Shown here in pieces: positions 45,110 through 57,356 of a stretch of DNA of 64,000 bases. A program made the translations under genes and the position numbers. The DNA comes from Ailanthus altissimus (taxonomy: Eukaryota > Streptophyta > Magnoliopsida > Sapindales > Simaroubaceae): positions 5,089,001 through 5,153,000 of the forward strand of contig OX327683.1 of NCBI GenBank assembly GCA_946807835.1, written 5' to 3'. The notes beneath the pieces were generated by a model. That model ran no database searches, was not told the origin of the DNA, and saw only the letters and a program-made list of their open reading frames with translations. The number at the start of each line of letters is the position of its first letter. The stretch's first letter is position 1.

Positions 45110-45615
45110 TAAAATAATAAAACCATAACATAATTACCTTTCGATTGAATGAAAAATATTTTGGTTATTTTATTTTTATATTTTACTTTTTAATATTTTA
45201 AAATTTTATTCATTATTTTTTTAAATATATTAATATTTAATACTTTTAAGAAAGAATAAATATATTATGGTTTTATTATTTTAATTAATTTTTAATTATT
45301 TAAAAATATTAAACAACTATAACCTATTTATTCTTTCTATTGAGCATTAAATATTAATATAATAAAATATATTAAAATTAAAAATTAATCCTTCCACCAT
45401 AACATAAATATGTTATAGTTTTTATTATTATAGTATTTTAGTTATTTGTTTAGTATTTTTAATAATAAAAATACTATAACATATTTATTATTTCTAAAGA
45501 GCATTAAATACTAATGTATTAAAAATATTAAATATTTATAAAATTCTAAAATAATAAAATAACTAAAATATTCATCCTTCCATTTATATTATAGTTTGTT
45601 ATTTTAGTATTATTT
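45110..45615. repeat. AT-rich module repeated in alternating orientation
   Basis: A word set CATAACATATTTATT..TTTCT, GAGCATTAAATAYTAAT and TATTAAAAATAT is seen at about 45318-45372 and 45474-45532 on the plus strand. A related set is seen as reverse complement at about 45225-45290. The segments between are nearly pure A+T. Probably a decayed foldback element; no coding sequence. Confidence 0.5.
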
Positions 45616-45986
45616 TTTAAAAAATATATTATTAATTTTGCAAAAAGAAATGAAAATGATAATGCTGTAATGATTTCATTAATGTAAGGACAAACTAATA
45701 AAAAAAGAAATAAAAGTTAAGATTTAAGCGGGATTCGTCCACTTGTGAAAATTCCTTCTTTGTGTAAAATAATAATTAATCAATTAAAATCTGAATATGA
45801 TTTAAAATTTAATCTATTTCCATTGCATTATGACTAACATGACCTGTTTCTAAAGTCCACGGATCAATAGCTTCAAGTATCTAACATGCAGAACCTAAAA
45901 TCTAGGTTGAATTCTCTCAAAAATTAGGCTTTACATAAGTTGTTTAGGTCATCTAAATAATGAGCTCAACATCAATAATGACCAAC

Positions 45987-46513
45987 TATTGAAAATTCAC
46001 AGTTTCACTTCAGAATTAAATAATTAAGAATTTAAAACCAACATGCAATAACAATAAAAATGAAAAAAGAATGCAAAAAATTATAATAGTCTGGTTCTTA
46101 TGAACTTATGTCCACTTTTTAGGCTAAATAATCGAGCTTAAAACTATTATATGTCTTAAAATGTTACAGGGAATAATTATATAGAATTTGCTTGCATATT
46201 CACACACTTTCTCTCTCTAATAAATTTTCTCTAAAAACTCTACTTATTTCTCTCTTTACGCCTCTCTTTTCCACTTTCTTAGCAACTAAAGAAGAATAAA
46301 AATGTGTTCAATTTTGTCTTAAGAAAGAAGGACATGTTTGGTATTTTTGAACTTGTTTAAATTAGGTCAAAACAATGTCGTTTGATTTGTATTGGAAATT
46401 ATGCCCTCTTCCATTAATAAAATTGTATGGATTGGCTTTTACTATTGTACTCTTATAAAATTTCATTTAGCCCTTTGAAGTTGTCCAAAATACTTTTTAG
46501 CCAAAATTGTATA
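45987..46513 (-). repeat. 3' LTR of element E
   Basis: 527 bp. It shares GAAAATTCACA, TTACAGGAA.., GGAAATTATGCCCTC and TTGTCCAAAATACTT with the other LTR. The missing part relative to 61730-62500 corresponds to about 62080-62290. Confidence 0.85.
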
Positions 46514-46519
46514 TATCCA

Positions 46520-48631
46520 TCTTTGGCTATAAAAGTATTTTAGTTTCTGTACTTAATGCAATTATGTTTTAGCTCAGATTCTATTTCTATTACTCACTCG
46601 TTATCAATATGCAACAGTCTTAAGCGCAACCTAAACTTATTTACTAACAAAACCATAGTTCCCAAATCTGCTAGATTTTTATCAGTATTAATCTTCTCAA
46701 TTTCTACATCCCTATTTAAAATAAAAAATCTGATAAATTGATACTTGATATCAACATGCTTAGTTCTATCATGAAATATAAAATTCTTACGTAAATGGAT
46801 AGATGACTGGTTATTTGAGTAGATTTTTATATTCTTAAAGAAAACCAATTTCTTTAATTAATCCTTAAAGCCATATTGCCACTTTGTAAGATTTTTTGGT
46901 AGCTATGTACTTTGTTTCTGTACTAGACAGAGCCACTACAGGTTGTAGCTATACTTTTTAGCTTATGCAATTCTTGTATAATTTGAAATAATATGTGGTG
47001 AGTGATCTTCATTTGTCTATATCCCTAACAAAGTTTGAATTCACATACTCAATGAACAAAATGCCTTCTAGATTATGCCTAGATATTAGCCCATATTTCA
47101 GTGTATTTGCCAAGTAGCTCAAGATCTACTTGATTCTTGGCCAATGGTGTTTCCTTGGATTTACTATAAATTTGCTCAAGACATTGATTAAATAGGCTAA
47201 GTCTAATCTTGTGCAGATCATGACATACATGATTGACCTCATAAAACTTGAATAAGATGCCTTGGATATGTATTCTTTTTCACTGTCAAATGAAAGGACA
47301 CTATGTTGTAGAAAACTTAAAATATGTTGCTTGAGGTAAGTTGATTGGTTTAGAGTTGTTCATCCCAAATCTATCAACCACCTTTTTTAAGTATCCTTGA
47401 AAAATAGTACCAATTTTCTTCTTTCCTTATCTCTTAGGACTTCTATGTCTAGTATCTTTCTAGTATTCCCAAAAATTTTATATGAAATTTAGATTTTAGT
47501 AGCTTTTTTACTTTCTCTAATTCTTCTTAACTCTGACTTGCTAGCAATATATTATTTATATATAGCAGTAAATATACTTCATCTGATTCTCTTATATCTC
47601 TAAAGTATAAACATGTGTCATAACTACTCCTCTTAAACCTTATTGAAGTAACGAAAAAATTTAACCTTTTATTCTATTGCTTAGGTGATTGTTTTAACCC
47701 ATAAAGGGACTTTTTCTATAAGCATACTTGATTACGCTTACTAGTGTCTTCAAATCCTTTTAGTTGCTTCGTGTAGATGGTTTCTTCTAATTCACTATTT
47801 AAAAAAGTAACTCTTACATCTAACTGTTGTAGTTCCTAGTCCAAGTATGCTATTAAAGAGAGCATGGCCTTATGGTTGTGTATTTAACCACTAGTGAGAA
47901 AATTTCTATGTAGTCTATTCCTTCTCTTTGTGAGAAGGATTTAGCCACAAGTATTACCTTAAATCTTGCTAGCACTTTTGGTGTACTTCTTTCTTTAACT
48001 TTATAAATTCTATTATAATCTACCCATTTTTGCTTTGGAAGCCTTATAACTAATATTCAAGTTTTGTCACTAATGAGAGAGTTCATTTCTTCATGCATAA
48101 CAGACAACCACTCTTCTTTGTATTTGTTTTTGATAGCTTTTTGTATGTCTTTGGTTTAGTTTCAATGATCTCCTAAGTTATCCATAAGGCAAAAGCTATT
48201 AGATCATAAGGAGCAAATTTAGATGGACGTTTTACTTATCTTTTCTTTCTATCTCTAGCAAGCCAATAATCTAAAATATCTCCATATTGTTATTGTGTAC
48301 TGGTTTTGGAATCTACTTAAGATGGCATATGACTAGATGAGTGATCATCTTATACTTCTTGAAGTTGGCGCTCCACCTCAATCTAAATCTCCTTTTCTTC
48401 TTTAGGTTGTTGTCTTGTTTCTCTTCTAGGAATGGCATATTGAACTCATTAAATATAACATCTTTATTGACAATGACTTTAACCTTATTTGATTCCTTTA
48501 AACAGAGCCTATACCTCTTAATTCCTTCTGGATACCTAAAAACTACACATTTTTTGTGACCTAGGCTCTAACTTACCAATGTTTTAATATGTATAGGCAC
48601 TGCACCTAATATACTCTCAAATGATTGTAAT
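46520..48631 (-). pseudogene. Element E RNase H, RT and integrase C-terminal part
   Basis: Minus-strand motifs: RNase H IYSNNQSSIHLRKN and RTKHVDIKYQFIR (46830-46740), with later stops. RT shows EVYLLLYINNILLAS (about 47580-47538), where YIDD would be expected, so both metal-binding Asp codons are Asn. Other RT blocks such as ARFKVILVAKSFSQREGID lie near 47970-47910. The integrase C-terminal region lies above 48120 and is cut at 48631 by the family X solo LTR. Confidence 0.82.
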
Positions 48632-50244
48632 TGAAAGTCCGTAATTTTCTAGGGCGTATACATGTAATATGTGTTCATCATTAGGCAATACACATGTTAT
48701 ACATACACATTAGCATAACCGAACATGAAATCTAAATTTCTAAAATGATAAACTTATTAAATTTAAATCTTTCATTACAATAATAAAATGGAGATTGAAA
48801 ATTCACCTTATCAAACCTTTGGAATTATGGTTCAATACTTGAGTCCACCTTAAAACGTACTTGTAATAAAAAATTCTAGGGCTCAATAGGTTAGGCTTAA
48901 GCTTTAGAATGACAGGTTGTAATTCTAAAAAGTTGTATTTAACTCTTAAACACAACCCTAAGCTAAGCACTTTAACTTAGATTAATTTGTTTAACAACAA
49001 AGAATTAATTTCCCTTTATTCAACTATTGAACACTAAAATAAATTCTTTGTTGTTACAATGGGTGGCCAATATTTTAGAAGAAAATGAATAGTACTTCAA
49101 CTATTGAAATTAAGAACAAAACAACTTTTGGTCTCACATTTTCTTTCTTCTTTTGCCGTGCCACTTTCTTAAGCCAAGCTAAAATGAATTCTTTAATTCA
49201 TTTTATAAACATTTGATTTTAGTTCCATTACTTAACCATTAAACAAATCAAATGAAGGTTGTTGTATAACCTTTTCTTTTAATTTAATTACTTAACCATT
49301 AAGTAAAAATAAAGAAGCTTCTCTTGTAAGCTATGTATTTTACTTAGCATACAAGTATACTTAACAATTAGGTAAGCTTATTATTTGACTTTAATAATCA
49401 AAATAATTTTAATTATTTTAATATTTAATTACTTATCCAACAAGTAAGAGTATTTTAGTATTTTTTATAGTCAAATAATGAATGACTCATAATGCACCAC
49501 TTATTATCATCCCATTAGTCAATAAATTTTGTTAAAAAATTGATGTGCTAACTCTTAAGTCTTGACAAGTACAATATTAAGGGATCTTGAAACAAATATC
49601 TGATTTTTTAAAATTTACAAGATCGAACTATTCAATCCTGTACCCTGCCCTAGTGCACAATAAGTACACTTTATATTGCAGAATTCCTCAAATTCATACC
49701 CAGTTTGTCATATGAAACTCCTCCATATGACGTGAATGATGCTCTACCCACACGTCATGGATATTACAAATCATCGTGTTAGACTATACAAGTTGAGGTC
49801 ATAACATATACATATAATCCCTTCGTTACCTTTATCCAAGAAGAGCATATATATAGATCTATACTAGCCAATTTTTTAGAAGAAAATGAATATATATAGA
49901 TCTATACATATACATATAATCCCTTTATATTTGTATTTCGATAAATAATACCTGCATACACTTTTGTGATGCTATTTAACCCTACGAAAAATTATTTTTT
50001 GAAATTTATGCTTGTGGTCATAAAACTTCCTAAAATATAATCTCAGAGCATCAAGATATACAACTCATTCATATGAGCTGACGGATCCCATATCTATGCA
50101 CACTAAACTCTATGAGCATCAGACCATACCTAACTACACGTAACTGTCATATCATAAAAGTCTCTGACATTTGTGGAACCAAAGTATGGTGGATCACTCA
50201 TAAGCTTATCGTGGCGCTCAGGTTAAAGAATTACAACTACTACT

Positions 50245-51621
50245 TGATAAGGGCAAATTTGTCATATATTTTCTCATATTTTTATTATTGATATTTTATA
50301 GTTTTATGAGAATAGATGGCTATTTATGTGCATTATTGTTATTTATAGGAGCTTGAACTAAATTTAAAGAAAGAATGCAAAAGGAGCGAAAACAGGGACT
50401 AAAACGCAAGATTTTCAAAATAATGTATCCATCGCCCCTGCGCCACTAGGATTACCGCCCCAGCGTTGGAATGGTGATCGAAATAAAAAAATATGACCTG
50501 TTGAAGTCGCATCTGGCGCCCCAGCGCCAGACCTTTACCGCGCCAGCAATATTCCAGTGCCCCAGCGGTAGCGCGAATCCTAGTCTGACGAGAATTGAGA
50601 TTTTCAAGCTCATATCAATCCCTATAAAAAGCCACTCATTCCCATACATCAAGAATAATCCAAGAGCAACCTAGAGCAATTCAAGAACACCAAAAATAGA
50701 GAACACGAGTCTTGGAGAGCAATAAGAGTTTAATTGAAGCAACTTTAGAGAGAGATTCAAGGCGTTCTTCGACATCAAGAGTCCCTAGGCAGCATAATCA
50801 AGAGCAATTCGACATCTATATCGGTTTGGTATTGATTGTATCATGGTTTATTATTATTTTTACTGCTGTTCTCTTGTAGTCATGAGCTAAACTTATTTTC
50901 TAGGGTTAATACTTGAACTCAATATGTGTGATTAATTGCCATATCTTTTGAATATTTAATAAACTTAGTTCTTTGATATTTAAATTACTTGATTTTAATA
51001 CTTCAATATATCTGACCAATATATGGTGAATGAGTTGGTAATATTATTAATGAACTAGGAAGAGAAATCATAATATTTAGACCTAAGTAATTTGATGCAT
51101 GATTGTAGAGTAACATTCAATGTTGCATATGCAAGTTTCAATTTAGGATAAAAATATACCTAATTGCCATGTATGATCAATAAGACCTAATCTTAATTAA
51201 TCTTAATTTATTACAAGTACCATAGGAATATAGGTATTTGGTAAATTAAGGTATACTTGCATGACCTTGGAAGAGGCTTGTGAATACATTAGTTTATTGA
51301 TCAATAACAAAGACTAAGATAGTTAAATATTAGAAGATTAATCATTAGAAAACATATTGAGAAATAGTATTAATCCTAGGTTTTCTCTATATTGCTATCA
51401 CTTAAATCTCTTTGCATTGTGTTTTTGCCTTTATATTTTCTACATTCATTCTTAGATTTTTATTTATCTGAATAATTATTAGGAAGATATAATTTTAGTA
51501 ATTGGTTAAAAAGAAGAAATTATCCTTGTGGGTTCGACATCCGACTTATTTAGTCTCTTTATTACTTGCATACGATAGTGTATACTTGCACTTAATTATA
51601 AAATATAGAAATATCGCATCA
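50245..51621 (+). mobile_element. Solo LTR, Ty3/Gypsy Tat/Athila-like (1377 bp)
   Basis: It runs TGATAAGGGCAAATT to ATATCGCATCA and is flanked by perfect CTACT duplications (50240-50244, 51622-51626). It contains a GC-rich block (about 50440-50575) and a TATA box at 50623-50630. A 3' region with TTGTGGGTTCGACATCC and TTATTACTTGCATACGATAGTGTATACTTGCAC resembles the end of Tat/Athila LTRs. The family call is by that resemblance. It lies inside family X copy 2, so it is younger than that LTR. Confidence 0.85.
50623..50630 (+). promoter_or_regulatory. TATA box of the Tat-like solo LTR
   Basis: CCTATAAAAAGCC sits about 50 bp after the GC-rich block, the same arrangement as in the copia LTRs of this window. 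It supports plus orientation. Confidence 0.55.
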
Positions 51622-52165
51622 CTACTCAACTTAAGAAGATCTGCCACTGGTGGCTTCATGAGATGTCTATTGGAGGTCTTTATGACCTGCTAATACTAAC
51701 CATCTAGACCATTCAGATATAGACATATATTGATCTATATAAAAAGATTTTACTAATAGACTCGTATTAGTAAAAATAAATCAAAAACATAGTATTTTAG
51801 AATATACTTGTATAATAACATTTCCTATGACCATTTGCAACTTTTTGCAACTATACATTACTAATATATTTTTAGATTTTTGTCCCATTTCAGATAGGGC
51901 CCTAACTCCTTAGATTTCACTAACTTTTATAATGTGTTAACTCTTAACTATTAACTCTTAGCACTTAAAACTCTTAGATATGTTCTAAACTCATTTAAAC
52001 CATATCTAAACCCTTTTAGTTCATACAATGTCTGTAATGTTATAAGCATCTTACCATTTATAATAATATTAACAATTTTATTCAAAATATTTATTATATA
52101 AATATTAAATAATTAATATTTATTCAATATTGGAAGGGTACGTAAACACTATTTTCAACAGTAAT

Positions 52166-52638
52166 TATGAGGCTTCACTGTCCATAGTTCCTCAACTATT
52201 TTGAACTTCAAAGCACTTAAGGGACTTCTATTAAACTGACAGCAATATGTACTTGTTGCTTCTCCAAAAAACTATTTAGACAAACTTGAGCTTACTTTTG
52301 TTAAGGATAGTTCTATTCATTCTTTTAGTAACTCCATTGTTTTTAGGAGTAAACCTAATTATCATATGCCTCACTATTTTATGTTCTTTGCAATAGTCAT
52401 CAAACAATTTATTTTAGACTATTATCAGTCCTTAATGTCTTCAATTTCTTTCCTAATTATGTCTTAACAAGTTTTTCTAACTTTTGAATTTACTAAAAGT
52501 TTCATCTTTAGATTTAAGTTAAAAAAAAAATTCTATATCTTTCTTCAGTAGTCATCCACTAGGAAAAGAAATACTTATTACCTTTATGAATTTTTGAGTT
52601 TGTAGGTCTCCATATGTTAGCATGTACATATTTTAGGA
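52166..52638 (-). pseudogene. Element E integrase core
   Basis: Minus strand from 52638: VHANIWRPT (the family has HADLWGP, so the first catalytic Asp is Asn), NKYFLFLVDDY (near 52570), TLRTDN with the second Asp (near 52435), KLFDDYCKEHKIVRH and RFTPKNNGVTKRMNRT (near 52330). The Glu position is Lys in this reading. Continues at 48631 on one side and 60798 on the other. Confidence 0.8.
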
Positions 52639-52643
52639 CTACA

Positions 52644-53341
52644 TGTGAGAATATTGATTGAAAATTATTGAGACATGATTTGGAGAGCAAGTCAAGTGCC
52701 TAGGGTGCATAAGGATCGAAGACGGATGCGAAAGAAGAAGAAAAATAAAAAAGATGGTGCCCAGGTGTTGACGTCGCTGTGACTAGGAGTGGGCGTCGTG
52801 GTGCCCAAGTCAAAACCCGAGCGCCGTGGTGCCAGGTGATTAGCGCCGCAGTGCTAGACGCTAATCACCCAGCACCGCAGCACCTAGCACGGGAAAGTGT
52901 TTCCCATTTTATTGCATATTATTTCGTCTCCTACTTGCTTCAGGACTCCCTAATATGACTCCCACACATTTAGGATAAACTTAGGACGTCCTAAAGCCTA
53001 TATAAAGGCTCCCCGTTGGCTTATAAACACATCTTTGTGATAACTAAAAAACTTTTAGTGATTAAGCCTTCTTTATAGTTCTTAGTGAGAGAAAATTCCT
53101 AGATTGCAAGAGAGAGATTTTCTTTTGTAAGTCTTTCTTGTAAAAAGCATACTTTGTGAGTGTCTTGTGATTCAATAATAAAAGTGAGTTATTTTGATCC
53201 ATCGTGTACGTAGGCAAGTTGCCGAACAACGTAAATTTTTGTGTGTTCTTCTTCTACTGTTTCTCTATTTTATTCTTTAATTACTTATTCTACACTATTT
53301 ACTTAGGCGATATTGCTTGTTTGTGTGCTTTCACTTTAACA
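52644..53341 (+). repeat. 5' LTR of element 6
   Basis: 698 bp. It contains a GC-rich block (52760-52898), a TATA box (52999-53006) and the TGTGTTCTTCTTCTAC stretch near the end. The end is set by TTTAACA and the following PBS. Confidence 0.9.
52999..53006 (+). promoter_or_regulatory. TATA box in element 6 5' LTR
   Basis: CCTATATAAAGG lies at an equivalent position in both LTRs of element 6 and in the 5' LTR of element 1, consistent with a conserved U3 promoter. Confidence 0.6.
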
Positions 53342-53344
53342 AAC

Positions 53345-53356
53345 TGGTATCAAAGT
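53345..53356 (+). other. Primer-binding site of element 6
   Basis: TGGTATCAAAGT matches TGGTATCAGAGC at 10 of 12 bases, 3 bp after the LTR. The gag ATG follows at 53373. Confidence 0.82.
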
Positions 53357-53372
53357 AAGGTTCTAAGTAGAC

Positions 53373-54070
53373 ATGGTCACACTCAAGTATGAAGTAGAGA
53401 AATTCAACGGCACGAATGACTTCAATCTGTGAAAAATAAAGGTAAAGGCGTTGTTAGTGATCCATTTAGTGATGAAGAGAAGACATCAGAGTCATCTAAA
53501 GCTAAAGCAGAAAGAAGGGACATTCAAGAAAGAGCTCATAGCACAATCGCTCTATCATTGAGTGATGAAGTACTAAGGAAAGTAGCATATAAAATGACGG
53601 CGATAGGTTTTTAGAAGAAGCTTAACTCTCTTTATATGCAAAAATTGTTGACCAGTGGATTACATATAAAGAAGAAGCTATATCAATTGTCCATGTCAGA
53701 GGGGACGCTGATGAAAGATCATATAGATGCCTTCAATAAGATCATCCTTGATCTTGAATCTATCAACATCAAGATAGAAGATAAAGATAGGGCAATTATC
53801 CTAGTAAGTTCACTTTCTAAGAGTTATGAAAGCTTTGTAGATATGTTACTCTATGGCAGAGAGAGTTTAACGATGAGCAATGTGAAATCATCATTAAACT
53901 CAAAGTTATTATGGAAGCAGATCAAGGGCAATGCAGAAAGTTTATCTGTAAAAGAAAAGCCCTCATATAGAGATGGAAGGAAAAATGGCTTAAGGTCGAA
54001 GTTCAAGACTCCTAGGAAGTGCTATTGCTGCAAAAAAAGATGGGCATTTTATAAAAGTCTGTCTTGAAAA
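53373..54070 (+). pseudogene. Element 6 gag remnant
   Basis: ATG 53373 begins VTLKYEVEKFNGTNDFNL, closely matching elements 1 and 3, but a stop replaces Trp at once. Later frames give FKKELIAQS, then SMSEGTLMKDHIDAFNKIILDLESI and AIILVSSLSKSYESFVDMLLYG (53690-53862). The CCHC knuckle CYCCKK (54022-54039) is followed by a frameshift. Relative to element 3, a roughly 50-bp segment near 53455 (ALLV..) is shortened. Confidence 0.82.
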
Positions 54071-54089
54071 GATAGCACAAGATAAGAAG

Positions 54090-54633
54090 AAAGCGGATGC
54101 TGCACTAGCCTATGATTACAGCTATGACAGAGTAGAGACACTCATCGCTATTGATGGTAAGAACACTGAACAATAGGTTCTTAATTCCGGTTATACTTTT
54201 CACATGTGCCCACAAAAGTCTTGATTTGTAATTTTTCAGCCCATTAGTGATGGTAAGGTATGAATGGGTAATGATGTTGCATGTCAAATGATGGGAATTA
54301 GTAGTGTTAAACTTATCCTTCATGATAGGCGAGTGAGAGAGTTGACAGATGTTAAGTATGTTCCTGACTTTAAGAGGAACTTGATCTCACTAAGGACTTT
54401 AGACCAGAATAGGTGTTTCACCAGGATCGACGGAGGGGTTCTGAGAGTATTGAAGGGTTCCATAGTGGTAATGAGAGGAGAAAAGTACAAAGGCATTTAT
54501 ATGCTTAAAGGTGAAGTCGTTAGTAGTTCTGCATTATTCTTTGTAAATGATGAAAGTATACAAACTAAATTGTGGCATCTTAGACTGACACACCTGGGCA
54601 AGAGAAACCTAAAGGAGTTATTTAGTCAAAAGC
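54090..54633 (+). pseudogene. Element 6 protease and GAG-pre-integrase
   Basis: The protease active site reads VLNSGYTFHMC (about 54179-54210), with Asn in place of catalytic Asp. The open piece 54264-54638 carries MGNDVACQMMGIS, VKYVPDFKRNLISLRTLD and GIYMLKGEVV, then LWHLRLTHLGKRNLKELFSQK, cut by the family T solo LTR at 54633. It corresponds closely to 6216-6690 (minus) in element 1. Confidence 0.85.
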
Positions 54634-57351
54634 TGTAGTAACCAGTATCCACGACTGGTAAGAATAAGTATTTATAAATGTATAAATATACGTATTTTAT
54701 TTGTATGTTGGTGATACTTGATTTATATATTATTATTAGTAGTGTTTGTATAGGTTAAGGTGATACTATTAGCATTGGGTTTAATTGCAAGACTTTAGAT
54801 TTATTTTAGGGACCAAATTGTAATACTTTGAAAGTTTTAGGGGTAAATTCGTAAATACCAAAAATTAGCCACTTAGTATAAAAATACACTTTTAAAACCC
54901 TAATTCTCTCATTTTAGTTGAGTTACCTCTTTTAGAGAGAGAGAAGAGAGAAAAAGAGGGGAGAGAAAGAGAAGGAGGAGAAGAAAAAGAAGAAGAAATT
55001 GGAATTTTGGATCTTAAGAGGTATATTACAACTATTTCTCAATTTATTGGTGTTAATTAAGTTAATTTCTTTAAGTTTTGATTTCTGAAAATATGTATAA
55101 TTGAGGATTTGATGTGTATTTCGTATGATATTGTGATAATTGATGATGATCTATAAGATAGCTTGATAAATCATGATAAATTGTAGAATTTCTGCTTGAT
55201 AGTCTCTTGATCCAAGAATTTTATAAATTGTTGTGATTCGATTCTGATTTTAAATTTTGATTATATGAAATTAGACGTGTTTAGGATCATCTGAGACTTT
55301 GAATCGATTCAAAATTCCAGAAATTGAAATTTTTGTGAATTTATCAAAATGACCCTGAAATTCTGGAAATTTCTTATGTAAACAGTATGATACAGTGACG
55401 AACAATGTTTGTCCTACCGAATGATCTTAAAAAATTACGAATTTGTGGAATATGATAATTTTATATTTCTAATATGATATACTCGGAATTGAGAATTTAG
55501 ATCAATGTGGTTGAAATGTTATGATTTTCTAAAATGTATCCGCTCATTACAGTATTTGATTAACAGATTTTTAAAGCTATGGAATACAATAGTTTTAAAA
55601 TACTTTTGGTAGTTATTTGGAAGTACAATATTTATCATGGACCGAGATATGTGTTAAGAGTAATTATGTGGTAGTTTTATAATTTTTCAGTTAGTATATG
55701 ATTTTATAAAATTGGGAGATTGAATACTATTCAGTAAGTATCTTGATCTTGTCAGGTTAGTAGTTTGGATTCGATGGTATATATAGAATGGATTGTGTAG
55801 GAATTTTGATATAATATTCATATATAAGAAGGATATATAAGTCAAGAATGATATATTCTGATTTTGGAGTAATTGGACATCATTTGATCTATTAGAAAAT
55901 TTTGTTAAGTGTAAGTGATCAGAATGACAGGTTTTGAGAAACCAAGTATTTAGATCAATTTGATGTGATAAATGCATTGTGTATAATTTTGTAAGCTATT
56001 TAAAGTATTTTGTGTGAATTGTGAGGCTTATGAAAGGATTAATCTCCATTGATAGGTTAAGGAGATTTAAGCCTTGTAGCTGAAAGTGTTAAGAGGTAAG
56101 TATACTAGACTTTTTACTGGAATCACAATAAACATAGAAAGTGTTATGAATGATTTTGTAAATGTGGTTAAGAATATGTTTATGTTATGTCAAAGTATAT
56201 TTTGATATGAAATGTGAATATATGTTTATGAATATGAGCATTGACATTGAGCATGGACATACATGTATTTTTTGAAAGTGAGCTTTCAAAATAAGATATG
56301 TTTAATAAAGAAAGCTTTTAAAGTGTAATATGTCCATGAGAAATATTTTGTGTTTTGAGGGTACTTGAACTCACTGTTGACTTAGTAGGCATTTTATGTG
56401 ATTTGTGGAGCCTTTATGTGTGGCCTTTCCTTCGGGATTGGTATATGTTATGTGTTTCGTATGTAGGGAGGATCCTATTGGTACCTAAAGGAAGAGTGAG
56501 TCATCACATTCGTGTGGTGGCGTATTGGTACATGTGAGAGGACTCACCGATGATCAGGGTGAGGGTTTGGCTTTTACCTTCGGGCATGAGCATTATATAT
56601 GTGTGATTTAAATGCCTCACTTGTACTATTCCTCTCATACGGTATGTCACCTACGAGTGACATTTGGCTCATTATGTGATATATGATATGTAAGTCCTAC
56701 TAAGTAGTAGTTGAGTGATGGTATTCCTATTATGTGTTTTGAAAGAATGTGTAAGCACTTATATGATATGTGATTTGATAAGATTATGATTTTGATTGAT
56801 CACAGCATATCATACATATGCATTGTGTACATATATGTATTTGTATTTGATATATGAAAAACTAGTATGCTTACTGAGTTTTATACTCATTATAGTTTAT
56901 GGTGATTTCAGGTAAATAAGGTACATGTGTGCTTAGCGGATTTGGCAAGGCTTCTGCTGTTCCTTGGGTTCCCTAAGTTTTTAGGTTGTTAAGTGTTTCA
57001 TTTGGAGACACGTGGGATAAGATATTTGATTTTCCCTATTGAATAAATACTTATGTATTATTTTATTGTGTGTGGTTGGATTTAGTTTAAGTTTCACCAA
57101 GTGTAGTAATGGATTGATTTTAAGTAAGAATTTACAATGAATATATTCTGGGCTTCCGGTAACAAAGTTGCTACTGGTGACGTAGTAGAGTGTTAATCTC
57201 TGAGAAAACTCTGCGTATCTCCGGTTTACTAATTGTCCCAGTCATAATTCAATTGCTATAATTCTGAAAGAAATTAAAATGAATGTTTAAGTATTATTGA
57301 ATGAATGTAAGTGATGTCGTGTGTTAGATCTTTTGGGTTTGGGGCGTGACA
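54634..57351 (+). mobile_element. Solo LTR, family T, copy 2 (2718 bp)
   Basis: It runs TGTAGTAACCAG to GGGGCGTGACA with perfect AAAGC duplications (54629-54633, 57352-57356). It is the inverted, highly similar counterpart of 26035-28741. A TATA-like TATAAAAAT at 54877-54885 precedes an AAACCCTAATTCTCTC and a GA-rich tract (54935-54990), a usual LTR promoter and leader layout. It contains no gag or pol. Ty3/Gypsy chromovirus assignment is by end motif only. Confidence 0.9.
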
Positions 57352-57356
57352 AAAGC

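Larger units (their letters stand above)
43946..45981. other. AT-rich stretch with possible SINE and inverted AT modules
   Basis: No gene is recognised. It contains a G-rich tract at 44370-44392, a possible tRNA-derived SINE head (44200-44265) and repeated AT-rich modules (45110-45610), described separately. The right edge is the CCAAC target site of element E. Confidence 0.5.
48632..52160 (-). mobile_element. Solo LTR, family X, copy 2 (split by a Tat-like solo LTR)
   Basis: Perfect duplications GTAAT (48627-48631 and 52161-52165) flank it. The reverse complement aligns with 35356-37593 at both ends and in the middle: GTGATCCACCATACTTTRGTTCCAC-like text (50180-50205), GGGATCCGTCAGCTC (50077-50091), TAACATTACAGAYATTGTA (near 52025). 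Without the nested 1377-bp LTR it is about 2.15 kb. It sits in the integrase region of element E. No internal coding sequence. Confidence 0.85.
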
